64,000 nucleotides of DNA from Grammothele lineata (GCA_002150815.3 NDFF03000043.1:248001-312000), one strand, 5' to 3'; shown: positions 22,874 to 34,374, numbered from the stretch's first letter. Notes: generated by a model from the letters alone, not told the origin. Made by a program: numbers and translations.

Positions 22874-25800
22874 ATGGCCCACAACTTCTACACGCCCCAG
22901 TCGGCGGTCGAGCAGATCAAGCGGCACCCAAAGTACTACCTCAATGGTGGCGACATCCACTTCCTCGTACGTCCCTCCGCTGCGCGCGCTCCCCGCGCTC
23001 GTGAGCACGGTATTAAGCTCCGTTTAGGTGGAGAACTACATCTACCGTGTACATCGGTACTTCTTTGAGCGGGAGTCAGCATGGTTCCGTGAAAAGCTCG
23101 GTGTCCCCTCGCCCGTAGGCCAGCCAGCAAGAGGCTCATCGGACGCGAACCCCTTCCCCTTAGATGACGTTGCGGCGGACGATTTCTCGAAGTTTTTGTG
23201 GATCTTCTACAACCCGTATGCTTCCTCTTACCATTGGTGTGTTAGGTGGTGCTGACGTGTCATAGGAAATACTCAATATACGACGCTACCCTCGAGGATT
23301 GGATCGCCATCCTCAAGCTTGCATTCGATTGGAGATTCGGCGAAATCAAGAAGCTCTGCACGCGCGAAATCGAGAAGTTCGTCATCGAGCCCGTCCCCAA
23401 GATCGAGCTCTACCAGTTGTACGAGCTCGACAAACGGCTCCTCATCCCCTCCTTCCTCTACCTCTGTATGCGCGCCGAGCCCCTTACGCTCAAAGAGGGT
23501 CGTCAGATCGGTCTGGAGACCGCGCTTCTCGTCGCGACGGCCCGCGAATGTGCTCGTGGCAAGCCCGCCGGCAATGGCGTACGCTCTCCCACGGCGGCCA
23601 ACCTCGAGGAGGACGACATGGTGTCTATCATCAAGGATGTTTTTGGGCTTCTCGCCGGTCCTCCTTCGCCTTCGTTGACACCCCTCGTGAAGGGCACCGG
23701 CGTCTCCACATTCAAGGGTATCAGGCGTGTTACCCCGACTAGCTCGCCCCACAAGCTTGACACGAAGCCCTCTCACCCTCCAACCGAGGTTGTTTCGCTT
23801 CAGGCGACCGCGTCCATGTCTAAGAGCGATCCTGCCTCGCCTATTCCGCCCAACGTCCCCTCCATCTCCACCCCCACTCCTCCTCACCCTTCCGCCTCGG
23901 CGACGACCCAGCCCCCCACCGCCCCTAGTCCCATGTCGACGTGGGGCTCCGGTGTAGGCACCCTCATCGGGAGCGTTGTGAATGAGTTCGTCGGCAACGG
24001 CACCTCCACCGCGATGAACACCGCGCCTCAGTCCCCCATGGTCACGGTCAACGCCCCCGTCGGCACCACCACGACCGGGAACGGCTCCGCGAACCCCTTG
24101 TCCAAGTCGCTCTCGAACGGGAACAGCAACGGCTCCGCAAACCCCGCCGCCCCCGCCGCCTCGGCTGCAGCAGGTCAATCGGTGCCCGCTTCTGCTCCCG
24201 CGTCCAAACCAAACCGACTGATGGCCCTTTTTGACTCGCAGGGGACACCGGTGCGGGCGCCGCCAACGCCAACGGCAGCGCCAAAGCCGCCCCCGACGGC
24301 AAGGACGCCCCAGCCGCCGGCAAAGGAGGAGAGCCTGCCACCCCCGCCGACGCCAAAGACCTCTTCTCTTCCCTCAAAGGCCTCGACGGCAAAGGAGACG
24401 AAGGCGCAGACACCGGCGACGAAGGCAGCGTCCTCGGAGGCCCCAAGCGGAGAAACAAGAAAAAGACTGGAGGGAAGTGAGCCCCCGGCGGCGACGCCGG
24501 CTGCGGCCGCTTCTGCGGTGCCGGCAGCGCCGGCGGGGCAGGAGGAGGTGAAGGCGGCGGCAGCGGAGAAGGGGAAGGACATGGAGCAGGGGACGGCGCA
24601 GGCGAAGACGGATAACGATATCACGGACACTACGGACCTCACGAATGCTATAGACGGTGCCGGCACCGGCGTTGGCAGCACACCCACTACCACTACCACC
24701 GCTTCCAGTACGAACAACGACAACGGCACGGCCGTCACGGGCGCGAGCGCCTCTGACGGAACCCCGAAAACGAAACCCAGCGACGACGCAGAGACGAAGA
24801 AGGAGCAGCGCGCGGAGGACACGAAGCAGGCCGCGAAGGAGGACAAGAAGCCCACAGCCCCCCTTCCCGATGCGAAGGCTGTCAAGCCTGCGCCTGTTAA
24901 CGTGGCTGTCTCGATCCCTACCCCTGCCTCTGCTCCTCCCACGCCCAAGGTCTCGACCCCGATCACCTCCACGCCCAAAGGCACGACCCCCGTCACGACC
25001 ACTGCGCCTGCCTCGATCCCTGCCTCGAACCCGGCCACGACCCAGGACACGACTGCGGCTTCCGAGAAGATGCCTGAGGAGGCCGCTGCGGACGTGAAGG
25101 CTGAGACGCCCTCTGCGACGGCTGACCCCGTGACGGAGGTGAAGGCTGAGGAGAATGAGGTGAAGGACGAGCCCAAGGCGAAGGGTAAGAAGGGCAAGGC
25201 TAAGGCTAAGGCGCTGGCGGCAGCGAGAGAGGCAGCAGCGCGGAAGGAGGAGGAGGCAAAGGAGGCGGCTGCGAAGGAGAAGGAGGCGAAGGAGGCTGAG
25301 GCTGCTAAAGAGTCGGCGAAGGACGTCACGCCAGCGGTCGACACGAAACCCGAGCCGGAGGTTACGCCCACCCCCGCGGACAAGGCGCAGGAGTCGACGC
25401 CTTCCGTCCCCGAGCCCACTCCTGCTTCCGATCCTGCTTCCGAGCCTGTCTCCTCCCCTGTGGACGACAAGAAGTCTGCGGTAGCGCCGGAGGCAGAGAA
25501 GCCGAAGGAGGAGGCCAAGGAGACGGAGAAGGAGGAGACGAAGGAGGAGGATGCAGCCGAGGAGACGACAGCGGGCCCCAAGAGTAAGAGCGCGAAGAAA
25601 AGGAAGAAGGCGAAGGCAGCAGCGGCTGCCGCTGCGAAAGAGGAGGCGAAGCAGACGGAAGCCGCCTCTAGCGCAGACACCTCCGCGAAGCCCGTCGACG
25701 GTACCGCGACTCCCAAGCGCGACGCAACCGCAGACGACAAGGCTCGGGACGTGCCTTCGCGATCGTCGACCCCTACGCCCGGCGGCAAACAGGACGCGTC

Positions 25801-26377
25801 CGCTCTCGACGCGCTCAAGCCCGACTCTGCCAAAGCCGACGGCGAGAAGCCTGCCTCCACGGACGCCACCTCTTCCAACGCTGACGCTCCGAAGGCTTCC
25901 GCGGACGCTACGACGGGTGATGCTACCAACCCCGACGCCGCAGCTGCGAAGACCGACGACGCTAAGCCCGGTGTGACAACCCCGACCGACGCTTCCTCCG
26001 GCGGGAATACCGAGACCCCTGCTGCCCCTGCCGACGACGCCGCCAAGTCTACCACTGACGCTCCCAAGGACGGCGAAAGCGCTGCGACAGGCAAGAAGGC
26101 GAAAGGCCTGGCCAAGAAGGCCGCCGCCAAAGCCGATGCGCTCAAGCTCCCCGGGACGATGTCCGACGACCCGCACGCTTCCGACTACGACACCGCCAAC
26201 GAAGACGGCAGGGACTCCTCTCGGGCGCCGTCAGTGTACGACGATGCACCCACTTCTCCCGCCATCCTCCCGCAGATCAACACCTCGTCCATCGCCACGG
26301 ACAAGGACAACGAGCGCATCGGCTCGCCCAGAGCGCTCCCGGCCAGTCTCCTTCGCTCTCCAGGGCGCCCACCATGA
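22874..26377 (+). CDS. BTB/POZ-domain protein with a long Ala/Lys/Glu/Pro-rich tail
   Basis: Exons 22874-22966, 23028-23215 and 23266-26377 join in frame (introns 61 and 50 nt) to give 1130 aa. The N-terminal ~130 residues form the fungal BTB domain: YYLNGGDIHFL|VENYIYRVHRYFFERES, DDFSKFLWIFYNP|KYSIYDATLEDW. A BACK-like helical part follows (AILKLAFDWRFGEIKKLC, YELDKRLLIPSFLYLCMRAEPLTLKEGRQIG). BTB domains dimerise and often recruit CUL3. The rest is low complexity. Two frame problems exist. A possible intron at 24174-24241 would give a 475-aa form ending PKRRNKKKTGGK at 24480. Coding-like sequence also continues past the stop at 26377 in another frame to 26670 (separate entry). Confidence 0.8.
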
Positions 26378-26670
26378 CCCCCAAGAGCCCCGTGAATGCC
26401 TGGGGCTCCGCGAACCCTCAGAATCCCGCTTGGGGCGGGGCGAACGCGGGCGCGGGTGGGCCCAAGACCCCCGCTTGGGGTTCTGCTAACACTCCCAAGC
26501 AGACCGGCGTCGCTTGGGGCGCCGCCGCACCTCCTCCCAAATCTCCCAACGTCTCCACGCCTACCAGTGCGACCAAGCGTGGAGGTCTCGGTTCTCGTCT
26601 CAGCGCACTGCTTGGTGGTGGTTCCGACCCTAAATCCAACGATGCCGACGACCACGCATGGGGCTTCTGA
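26374..26670 (+). CDS. Trp-Gly repeat C-terminal segment, frame-shifted relative to the BTB gene
   Basis: An open frame of 98 codons whose ATG overlaps the upstream TGA (ATGA). It has five AWG units (NAWGS, PAWGG, PAWGS, VAWGA, HAWGF) and a LGSRLSALLGGGSD segment, too ordered to be chance. The same frame reads coding-like for some codons upstream of the ATG (GQSPSLSRAPTMTPKSP). It is therefore most likely the true C-terminus of the BTB protein, reached by an unrecognised intron (a removed length of 3n+2 is required) or separated by an indel. A separate gene is unlikely because there is no intergenic space. Confidence 0.55.
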   Translation: MTPKSPVNAWGSANPQNPAWGGANAGAGGPKTPAWGSANTPKQTGVAWGAAAPPPKSPNVSTPTSATKRGGLGSRLSALLGGGSDPKSNDADDHAWGF

Positions 26671-26952
26671 CGGTCAACACCCCCACGGTGCCGTAACGCT
26701 CGCTGGGTCCGGGACCCTTCGTACATACCCGCGTCGCTGTACCTGTACCACCATTTCACGACCGTGCCACGTCCATTCTGTTGTACGAACTACTGTAAGC
26801 GCCACATTGTACATACCTCCCACTATTGTGCCACGAATACATTCAGGTCCTATACTGCATCCGCCGAATGCGACCCGATCGACCTAACGAGAACGCAAAT
26901 AAGTGATAAATACAACACATCGAGAAGGACGAGAGCGCGTATCCTCATGTCG

Positions 26953-28054
26953 TTAGCGAGCAACATCGATCCCGAACGCCTCTGCGATCAGTCGTGCGGG
27001 TCCCGGTATAGATGTCGGGCTCTTCCTCGCTGAAATCGACAACGACTTCACCTTCGCTCGCCCGTCGCGTTGCGCTAGACGGTCATCGACACGGCTCCCT
27101 AAGAAAGCCCCACCACCAAGCCGCTGCCTCTCCGCCCGCGCCGCCACCGTAGCCGCCTCGCGCGCCGCCGTGCTCCTCGTGGGCGCGCAGTACCCTCCAT
27201 ACCGCGCACTCAAGCTCCGCCCGCGCAGCTGCTCCCGGAGCTGCGCGACGCGCGTGGCGGCCTCGACGCCCAGGCGCGAGGCCTCCGCGAGCGAGAGCGG
27301 CTCCGGGCGCGTGCAGAGCGCGGTGTACGCCGCGAGGAGCCAGCTGCCTCCTTCTCCTTCTTCTCTGTTTCCTCTATCCCCTCTCGCGCTGGTTCCGCTC
27401 CCGCTCCCCCCTACCGATGTGGTGGGGATGTCGTAGGTCCGGGCGAGGAGGATGCGGTCGACAGGGGAGAGGGAGGGGTCGGATTGGAGATGCGAGATGG
27501 CGAGCGCGCGGACGGAGGGGAAGTCCCAGCGCGTGGCGAGGCTGAGGACGGAGGTCCACTCGTCGGGCGTGCGCGCGGGGGGTGTGGCGTAGTCTCTGTG
27601 GTATGCATAAGACGTGTTGGAAGTCGTTTTGTGTTTCGCTAACAGCGTTTAACGGAGGAGGGAGGGAGGGGGAGAACTCACAAGGGATAGAGCACCCAGA
27701 GCAGCCGTTCGAAGTCTCGTGCGGAGACCCCTGTAATCTGGAGTGGGCAGGTATCCTCTGTGCCTTCTGCGGGTTTGTCGATTGGTTTTGGTAGGCTGAA
27801 CAGGTCTCGGAAGACTGAAGAATGCCTAGAGAGCGTCGAGCGGAATACTCTGAAGAGCGTACTCTCGACCTGAGAACGGAGGTCAACACAAGGACGGCAA
27901 AAACTAGGAAACTGCTCACAAGAATCACCAGACTCCCGTCTTCAAAGTAGTAGTCGGGGTGGCGCAGAGCGGTGAACGTAAGCGTAACATCACCTTCGAA
28001 CTCTCTGGAGGGGTAGCGAGGGGTGGGCCGTACGGGAGGGCGAATGGCCATCAT
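26953..28054 (-). CDS. BTB/POZ-domain protein, 321 aa
   Basis: Exons are 28054-27920, 27869-27682 and 27595-26953 (introns 50 and 86 nt, frame kept). The BTB core reads LRHPDYYFEDGSLVIL|VESTLFRVFRSTLSRHSSVFRDLFSLP, then LQITGVSARDFERLLWVLYPL, the standard agaricomycete BTB layout. The BACK-like part (EWTSVLSLATRWDFPSVRALA, YTALCTRPEPLSLAEASRLG) aligns with the neighbouring larger BTB gene (CMRAEPLTLKEGRQIG), so the two convergent genes are probably paralogues. A glycine/serine/arginine insert lies in between. The C-terminal 80 residues are Ala/Arg-rich and probably disordered. It likely acts as an oligomeric adaptor, possibly with CUL3; the partner is unknown. Confidence 0.82.
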
Positions 28055-28517
28055 CTGAGGGTTGGAGGTTTATACGGGCTCACGACAGAACATCGTGTAG
28101 CTTATAAGCGAGGTACATGCCGCAAGGGCATGCGAGGACAGCTTGCGCACAGGTGGACAACCTCGAAGCAGGAGCGTGCTCAGGACTGTGGAGGAGCGTA
28201 AGTACATTGAACGGCTCCGCGCTCCGAACCAGAACACGACATTTGAGGCGTCTTACTACCCGCTATAGATCGGGAGAACATACGCTAGTCTGGGCAGTAT
28301 CTAGCGTCCTTCGCCTTCTCCAGATCTTCTCTAACGGCGAACGCGACATGTAGTCAGCGAGACGTCTTGAAACAGGCTCACCATAGAGCAGTGGAGGTTA
28401 AGAGATCTCATACTCACAAATAGTTGGTGGCCGCGGCATACGTGCCGCGGCACACGTTTATCTGCTCGCCGGGCGATCAGCGGGAAAGAGATGACCTCAC
28501 CTCTGCTAGCCTCATAT

Positions 28518-28550
28518 CCGCCGATCTCCCGCCGATCTCCCGCCGATCTT
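28518..28550 (+). repeat. Short tandem repeat, 11-bp unit x3
   Basis: Three near-perfect copies of a unit like CCGCCGATCTC in a row. Confidence 0.7.
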
Positions 28551-29198
28551 TGTCGCCAAGTACCAACCACGACCGTCGCGCTCTGCACGTGGAGCTACCC
28601 GGTGCACTCCGGTCGTCCGTACGCCGGCGGTACCTGGCGCGTGGTCATTGAACGTTGATTCAGTCCAAGTTGCTTCTCGTCCTGAATGTACACCCTTCCT
28701 CTGGAAGACCACATAGTTGGAGGATAAGCGACCGTGCGTGAGCAGGCGCTGGGTATATTAGGTGTAGGAGTACTGCGGACAAACGTGCACGAGTGAGTAT
28801 CGATCAAGAGCTACAAATCTGGTCAGGGGGCCGGACTCACAAGAACGCATGTGCGTTGGCAGTCCTAACTGCGACTGACGACAGAAACTCGGTTTCCCAC
28901 CACAATTTACATACTTTAGTCGACGCCAGCTGGAGTCCGCCTGAAGAGTGCGTGAATACAGCTAGTATGTCGAGTAGAGGATGAGGGAGAGACAGAAGAC
29001 ACGGGACGGTAGCCGTAGTAACCGTTAGGGCGGTAGCGATTCAAATGCCACAGCGGCTCCGAGAAGGCGCCGGGTAAACGTACTTCTCCTCCGCGCGGCC
29101 ATGATCACAGGTGTCCGAAGGCCTTAACGTACCTGGTCCTGTTCCCTAGCAGAATTCTGCAGTGAACATCCAATGTCATTCGGCACCAGCAGCCATGC

Positions 29199-29205
29199 AT
29201 AAATA
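29199..29205 (+). promoter_or_regulatory. TATA-like box of the NLP gene
   Basis: ATAAATA lies about 80 bp before the ATG at 29283, with a CCAAT at 29170-29174 upstream. The placement is right for a fungal core promoter. Confidence 0.45.
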
Positions 29206-29282
29206 GGCGCAGCGCGACGCAGCAGTCCAGCACCGACGTCCCCGTCGACGCTAATCTTCCTCCCCTCGTCCCGTTTCGCATC

Positions 29283-30116
29283 ATGAAGTTCACGTCCACC
29301 GCCGTCACCTTCCTTTCCGCGGTCGTTGCCGCCTCCGCCGCAGCGATCGACCGGCGCGCGGTCATCGCGCACGACGCCGTCGTTGGCTTCCCGGAGACCG
29401 TCCCGGACGACAACCTTGGACGGATCTACCTCAAGTACAAGCCTTACCTCAAGGTCGTGAACGGCTGCGTCCCCTTCCCCGCGGTTGACGCAGAGGGCAA
29501 CACTAGGTACGCTTCAGACCCTGCGCAGTCGTATAGTGACCGCCGGGACTCTAACTGGTGATCATAGTGGCGGCCTGAGCCCCACCGGCTCGCCCGAGGG
29601 CGGTTGCTCCTCCAGCACCGGTCAGGTGTACGCCCGCGCGGAGGCTTACAACGACGCGTTCGCGATCATGTACGCGTGGTATATGCCCAAGGTGAGCTCC
29701 CCGTCAGTATTCACTCGCACCGCACGCCGACCGCCCGCATCTTGCGTTTGCAGGACGAGCCCTCCGACGGCATTGGTCATCGCCACGACTGGGAGGGCAT
29801 TGTCGTCTGGATTGACGACCCCACCAAGGACGAGCCCACGATCCTCGGCGCGGCAGCGTCCGCGCACGGCGGCTTCGGCACGACGACCTCGCCCCCGCTC
29901 TCCGGCACGAGCCCCCTCATCCAGTACTACAGCGTCTGGCCCGTCGACCACCAGCTCGGCTTCACGTCGACCGTGGGCGGCCAGCAGCCCCTGATCGCCT
30001 GGGAGAGTCTCACGGACGCGGCGCGAACCGCGCTTCAGGACACGGACTTCGGCTCTGCGAACGTGCCGTTCAAGGATGGCAACTTCGAGAGCAACCTCGT
30101 CAAGGCGGAACTGTAA
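29283..30116 (+). CDS. NPP1 / necrosis- and ethylene-inducing-like protein (NLP), type 1, 236 aa
   Basis: Secreted protein of the NLP family. Characterised cytolytic members act on plant plasma membranes by binding sphingolipids; other members are non-toxic. Exons are 29283-29506, 29568-29691 and 29754-30116 (introns 61 and 62 nt, frame kept). A hydrophobic signal peptide covers about the first 20 residues. The central hallmark heptapeptide GHRHDWE is present and intact. One Cys lies in a VNGC context and one in GGC, the two-cysteine pattern of type 1. The length is typical for the family. The gene has no visible break. Whether it is cytolytic cannot be told from sequence alone. It faces the PARG-like gene tail to tail. 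Confidence 0.93.
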
Positions 30117-30375
30117 GAAGTGTATTTTGGGAAATTCGGAGTGCCCTACTTGTGTTCGATATCTGGTATGTGATCCTTCGGTCATGGCTTTCGACCGTTG
30201 CTGACAGAGCTGTAGAGTCTTGTCACATACCCCCGAAAGGAACTGTCATTCGTTTAATACATAGTCGTTCATTAATACCCTTTAGTACACAACCAAAGAC
30301 AGATCGAGCGTGACTGCGTACAATCAGGTCAAATCAGTGCGGGGCGAACCAGGACGCGACCAGCGTACCTTCTTC

Positions 30376-31284
30376 TCATGTCCCCAAGGCACCCCGATCC
30401 TGGAACACGCGTTCGAACGTCTCAAACGTCTGCCTCCCCAAGATCGCAAACACGACCGTCTCAAACGAGCGCCCAAATCGCGCCTCGTCCCCGACCAGCA
30501 AATCCGCCCACAAACTTGCCACGGTCTCCACGTTGTTCTGGAATACGCCTGTGCCAAAGGAGCCGAGGACGAGGTGGCGGACGCTCTCGCGCTCGAACAA
30601 ATACAGCACGCGCGCCATGCGCTCGCGCATCGCGTCCGCGATCTTCGCCTCGACGCCCGCGGGGCCCGCCGCGCGCCCAAAGAGCGAGCGGCGGACGACC
30701 CCGGCGTTGACCGCCGCGCTCGTCAGGACGTCCGCGCGGACGGGGGGCAGCCACGCCCCGGCGTCGTCGCGCACGAACGTGACGCGCGGAGAGTAGATCA
30801 TCGCGTGCGTGTAGTAGCCCGCCTTGGGGTCACGGTTGTGCGCGGTGTAGAAGGCTTGGGCGGTGCGCGTCATAAGCGTGGGGTAGAGCGTGGACGCGCG
30901 CGCGACGGACTCTTCTTGTGCTTGTGCGCCGGTGAGGAAGCCGCCCCCGGGCTTGCGCGCGGAGGCGAAGTTGAGGACGCCGATCGTGGGCGTGTCCGTG
31001 GGCTGGGCGACGGCGCTGCGGAGGGTGTCGTGGAGGAAGCGCGTGCCGTCGAACGTGGAGACTTCGAGGACGGAGATGCTTGTGGTCGCCGCGGGTGATG
31101 ATGGTGAAGCGGATGTCCACTGGGAAAGAAAAGAATCCGGATCGTAGTATGCGGTGTTGCGTTTTGAATCAAAGGTGGCTTCGCGTAGGTCATAGGTGGT
31201 CCCGTCCAGGGTGTACGATCCGTGTTCGATAGCATCGAGGGTAGTCTGTGCGATCTGTTTGAGCCTGTCCCGCCTGGCTGCCAT
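30376..31284 (-). CDS. Bacterial-type poly(ADP-ribose) glycohydrolase-like protein (TIGR02452/DUF2263), 302 aa
   Basis: Probable hydrolase of poly(ADP-ribose) or another ADP-ribose conjugate,with a macrodomain fold. The PARG signature GGG-x7-QEE is present (KPGGGFLTGAQAQEES, residues about 111-126), with the catalytic tandem Glu at about 124-125. NFASARKPGGG before it and HLVLGSFGTGVFQNN near residue 245 match the family's ADP-ribose loops, the latter resembling the usual LGAWGCGVFxN motif. Single exon and full length. The start at 31284 (MAARRDRLKQIAQTTLDAI) matches the usual N-terminal helix. Likely cytosolic or nuclear; no targeting signal is seen. Confidence 0.9.
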   Translation of the reverse strand: MAARRDRLKQIAQTTLDAIEHGSYTLDGTTYDLREATFDSKRNTAYYDPDSFLSQWTSASPSSPAATTSISVLEVSTFDGTRFLHDTLRSAVAQPTDTPTIGVLNFASARKPGGGFLTGAQAQEESVARASTLYPTLMTRTAQAFYTAHNRDPKAGYYTHAMIYSPRVTFVRDDAGAWLPPVRADVLTSAAVNAGVVRRSLFGRAAGPAGVEAKIADAMRERMARVLYLFERESVRHLVLGSFGTGVFQNNVETVASLWADLLVGDEARFGRSFETVVFAILGRQTFETFERVFQDRGALGT

Positions 31285-32413
31285 GCTTGTCCGGGAGAAG
31301 AAACGGGGGAGAAATGCGATGGTCTGTGGCTTACGTCAGTCCTTCAACCGATTATAACGGAGACTGAATCACAGCCTCAGCGGACAGGTCCTAATAGAGG
31401 TGCTTCGGCACCGTCAAGACTCGACGTGGACAAGGAGTCATTCCTCCAAAGATCGAGGACACGAATGCTTGACTATCACTGTTTTCACTGAGAATCTGAG
31501 ACTCTGGTCACAAGGACAACGAGCACAGTAATCCTAAGCCTAGCAGTCAGAAGCTATATATACTGTATAGTGCACCGTCAATGCGCATGAGGGGCTGAAT
31601 CTTTGAGAGGTTAAGAAGTGACGCATGATTCTCACCAGATTATGATGATCGTCAAGCCACGGCCGTACCTCAAGAGTCTGCGATTCCGAGGAGGAATGTG
31701 TGCACAAGCGTCCGAGACACGATGTGATAGTCGGTGAGTAACCCGATGAACTAGGAAGACCAGACACTAATATGCGCAAGCGCCCGTGCTTCAAATTTCA
31801 ACTAGGCTTCATTTAGTTTCAACTGACCGCTTGCCTTACGTCCCCTTCTTCTTCACTGACCAAATGACAAACTCTGGTGGACCTTCCGGCTCTTCTCTTT
31901 TGGATACCGAATGTTGAATGTTGGAATAGCCCTTCACGACCCGTAACGCGTTCAAGTCCGGCGGCTACAATCTTGCTACCATATACTCACCGTAATCAGC
32001 ACCTCGCCGGGGTTCTAGGGGATGAGCCGGGGTCGATGACCGACCGTAAGTGTAGGAGAGGTACGTAAACTCTCCTCCGAATGGGGACGCGAACTAATGT
32101 CCACGACGTACCCGCAGCTGTCTAGCTGCCCGCAAATCACGCTGCGCTCGCCTCCCGCAGCATCCTCCCGCCCATGAGTCGCGGCACAATCTCGGCTTCC
32201 ATATGGACTGACTGCATCGACAACGGCGCACAGCCGCTGCGCAAGGGACAGCGGACACGCGTTCGAAGTCGTGCGTTGCGGAGTCACGACTATTGAGTTC
32301 ATTGTGAAGATGACAAATTCGATTGCCGTGTCCGAGTCGGACTATAATGGAAGATATAAAAGCTGGAAATGACATTGTTCTGATCCCTCGCAGTCCACAT
32401 CTCTCGAGGCATC
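31285..32413. other. Intergenic, divergent promoters
   Basis: Upstream of both the PARG-like gene (minus) and the first membrane-family gene (plus). Only chance open frames are seen. Confidence 0.5.
32355..32361 (+). promoter_or_regulatory. TATA box of membrane-family gene A
   Basis: TATAAAA 53 bp before the ATG at 32414. Genes E and G have TATAAG at similar distances. Confidence 0.55.
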
Positions 32414-34053
32414 ATGACTTCACACACGTCCCCCTTGGAGAAGGCTGAGGAGTTGACCACCCTCATGCCTGTAGCTCCTCAGGTCTACCCCGCCTCTCAG
32501 GTTCAGATCTATCCCACCGTCTACCCTCACCCTGTGCACGTGAATCCCCAGGACCGCCCGAGGAACGCTCGCAAGCGGCGTTTCTTGCACCTTCTTGCTT
32601 GCACCCTCGTTTTCTTTGGTGCAATTCGCCTCTTCTTCGCCGGCGACATTCGCAACCTGCTCTCGGTGAGTGCTCTGGCTATGACGTCTGTGCATGTCTG
32701 AATCTAACGCTCCGTTGGTTGTCATTAGCGTGACCGTAGCAGCACAGAAACGCGGTCAAGGTCTTACGACCCTTCCAGTTGTGTTGAGACGGTCGCGTGG
32801 TCTAAAGGCGGCGCTTTCAACCGCGAATTTCCCTTCCATTCTTCAACTTCTTTCACCCTTCCGCTGGATGCGACGGAGCTCACCTTCATCCACGACGGCG
32901 CTCTTGCCTATGGCTCTTTCAACGTGTCTCAAGATGCTGTCCTGGGCTCGAACGAGGCTATCGTCGAGGTCGACATATCCTACCGTCATCCCTCTGCGCT
33001 GGACGACGCGACCGTGTGCAAGACGCACACAGATGACAGCTGGGGCCTGGGTATCTTCGTAAGTCTTTCCTATAGCTAATCGGACAGCACATTAATCGTC
33101 TACATTTGCCACACTTAGACTCGGGAGCATCGTCCGCATCATAGTCGCATGCTCCGGCTCGATGTCCGCCTCCGCCTGCCCACCGCCCAACCTAACGCAC
33201 CGCTGAAGATGGGCCACCTGTGGACCGACCTTCCTCTGTTTAAGCACCACCTTCCCGAACTCGCCGACACTGTTCTCCTCAAGCGAATCACACTCCAGGC
33301 AGACAACACGCCCATAACCGTTGAAGTGCGGATGCATGCTTTCGCTGAGTTTCTCTCGCGTTACTGATCCTAGGCCGGTGAAATGTTCATAGTCGCTTGC
33401 CGGTGACTTCATCTCCTTGTCGACGCGTAACGCGGCCATCCACGGGACGTTCAACGCTTCGCGGTCCCTTGTCCTCGAGACCGCGAACGCACCTATCACC
33501 GTGCGCGCCAACCTCCACAACGCCGACGCCAGTAACGAGACCCTCGGCGTCCTCACCACAAGCAATGCGTAAGTCCCTGCATGTCGTGTCATCTTGAACC
33601 CGCTTTGACTCCCGGCATAGCCATATCGACAGCACCTTCGGCCTCTACTCGACTTCCGACACCAACGCAAGCGCGTACCGCGTCTTGACGACGACCGCCA
33701 ACGCTCCCCTCACCCTCCGCTTTGCCGACGCCCCCGTCGACTCGCACCTCACCCTGGACGCACGTACCTCCCACGCACCCGCGCGCGTGACGACGCACGA
33801 GACGTTCGAGGGCGAATTCGACCTCGAGACGTCCATGTTCTTCGTGCCCGAGGTCGCCTGGCCGGGCGGTGTCCCGGACCCCGCGGGCAAGGGCCGCCGC
33901 CGCGTCGTCGACACGAACCAGGTCGGGCGCAGCGTCGTCCGCGGCGGGACGACGTGGGGCCCTGGCGAGGCGAAGGGAAAGGGCAGGATTAGGATCGAGA
34001 CGACTGTCGCGACGCTGAGGCTAAACTTGGGGAAGATCTACGGAGAGGACTAG
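32414..34053 (+). CDS. Single-pass membrane protein with repetitive ectodomain, family member A, 465 aa
   Basis: No characterised function recognised. Exons are 32414-32665, 32729-33058, 33119-33325, 33393-33568 and 33621-34053 (introns 52-67 nt, phases 0,0,0,2). The cytosolic N-terminus is rich in Pro/Tyr/Val and ends in basic RNARKRR; one TM helix follows at about 57-75 (FLHLLACTLVFFGAIRLFF), implying type II (C-out). The ectodomain has SSCVETVAW, SFTLPLDATELTFIHDGALAYGSF, WGLGIF, LETANAPITVRANL, TTANAPLTLRFADAPVDSHL and VPDPAGKGRRR. The recurring TxNAPI strand-turn units look like a beta-solenoid or adhesin-like fold (inference). It is the best complete representative of the family. Confidence 0.85.
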
Positions 34054-34374
34054 GGGAGCCGTGGCAGAGGTTGTGTTTTTCCATTGTTTGCAAGCCGCGC
34101 CCGCACTTTTCTTTCTGGGTTCCTACCGGGTGTCGTATCGTTTCAAGCCGATCGAACTGTTTGATTGGTGCGAGTGAGTTGTGTTGGGCTCTGAGTGTGC
34201 GTTCACGCCGAAAATGGTGTCACACATTGTGCTATTGAACAGTCTAGTGCGACGCCCTTCGAGAATCGGTAGCATTTACGCAAGTATCAACGTGCATATC
34301 TGGGTTCATGACGATGGCATGGAGCTACTACGGAGAACGTCAGTTCGTACAGAAAATGTTAGTGATTTCCCCGA
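34054..34374. other. Short convergent intergenic region
   Basis: 3' flanks of gene A and of the minus-strand F-box gene. Nothing else seen. Confidence 0.5.

Larger units (their letters stand above)
28055..29282. other. Intergenic, promoters of the BTB gene and the NLP gene
   Basis: Holds a short tandem repeat (28518-28550), a 9-bp stem around GCCGCGGCA near 28430-28452, and the core promoter of the NLP gene. No gene seen. Confidence 0.5.

Noticed and set aside
24175..26145. Antisense open frames of 656 and 600 residues across the BTB tail
   Set aside because: They mirror the GC-rich, three-periodic sense strand (Ala/Ser/Val or Arg/Gly runs) and have no domain character.
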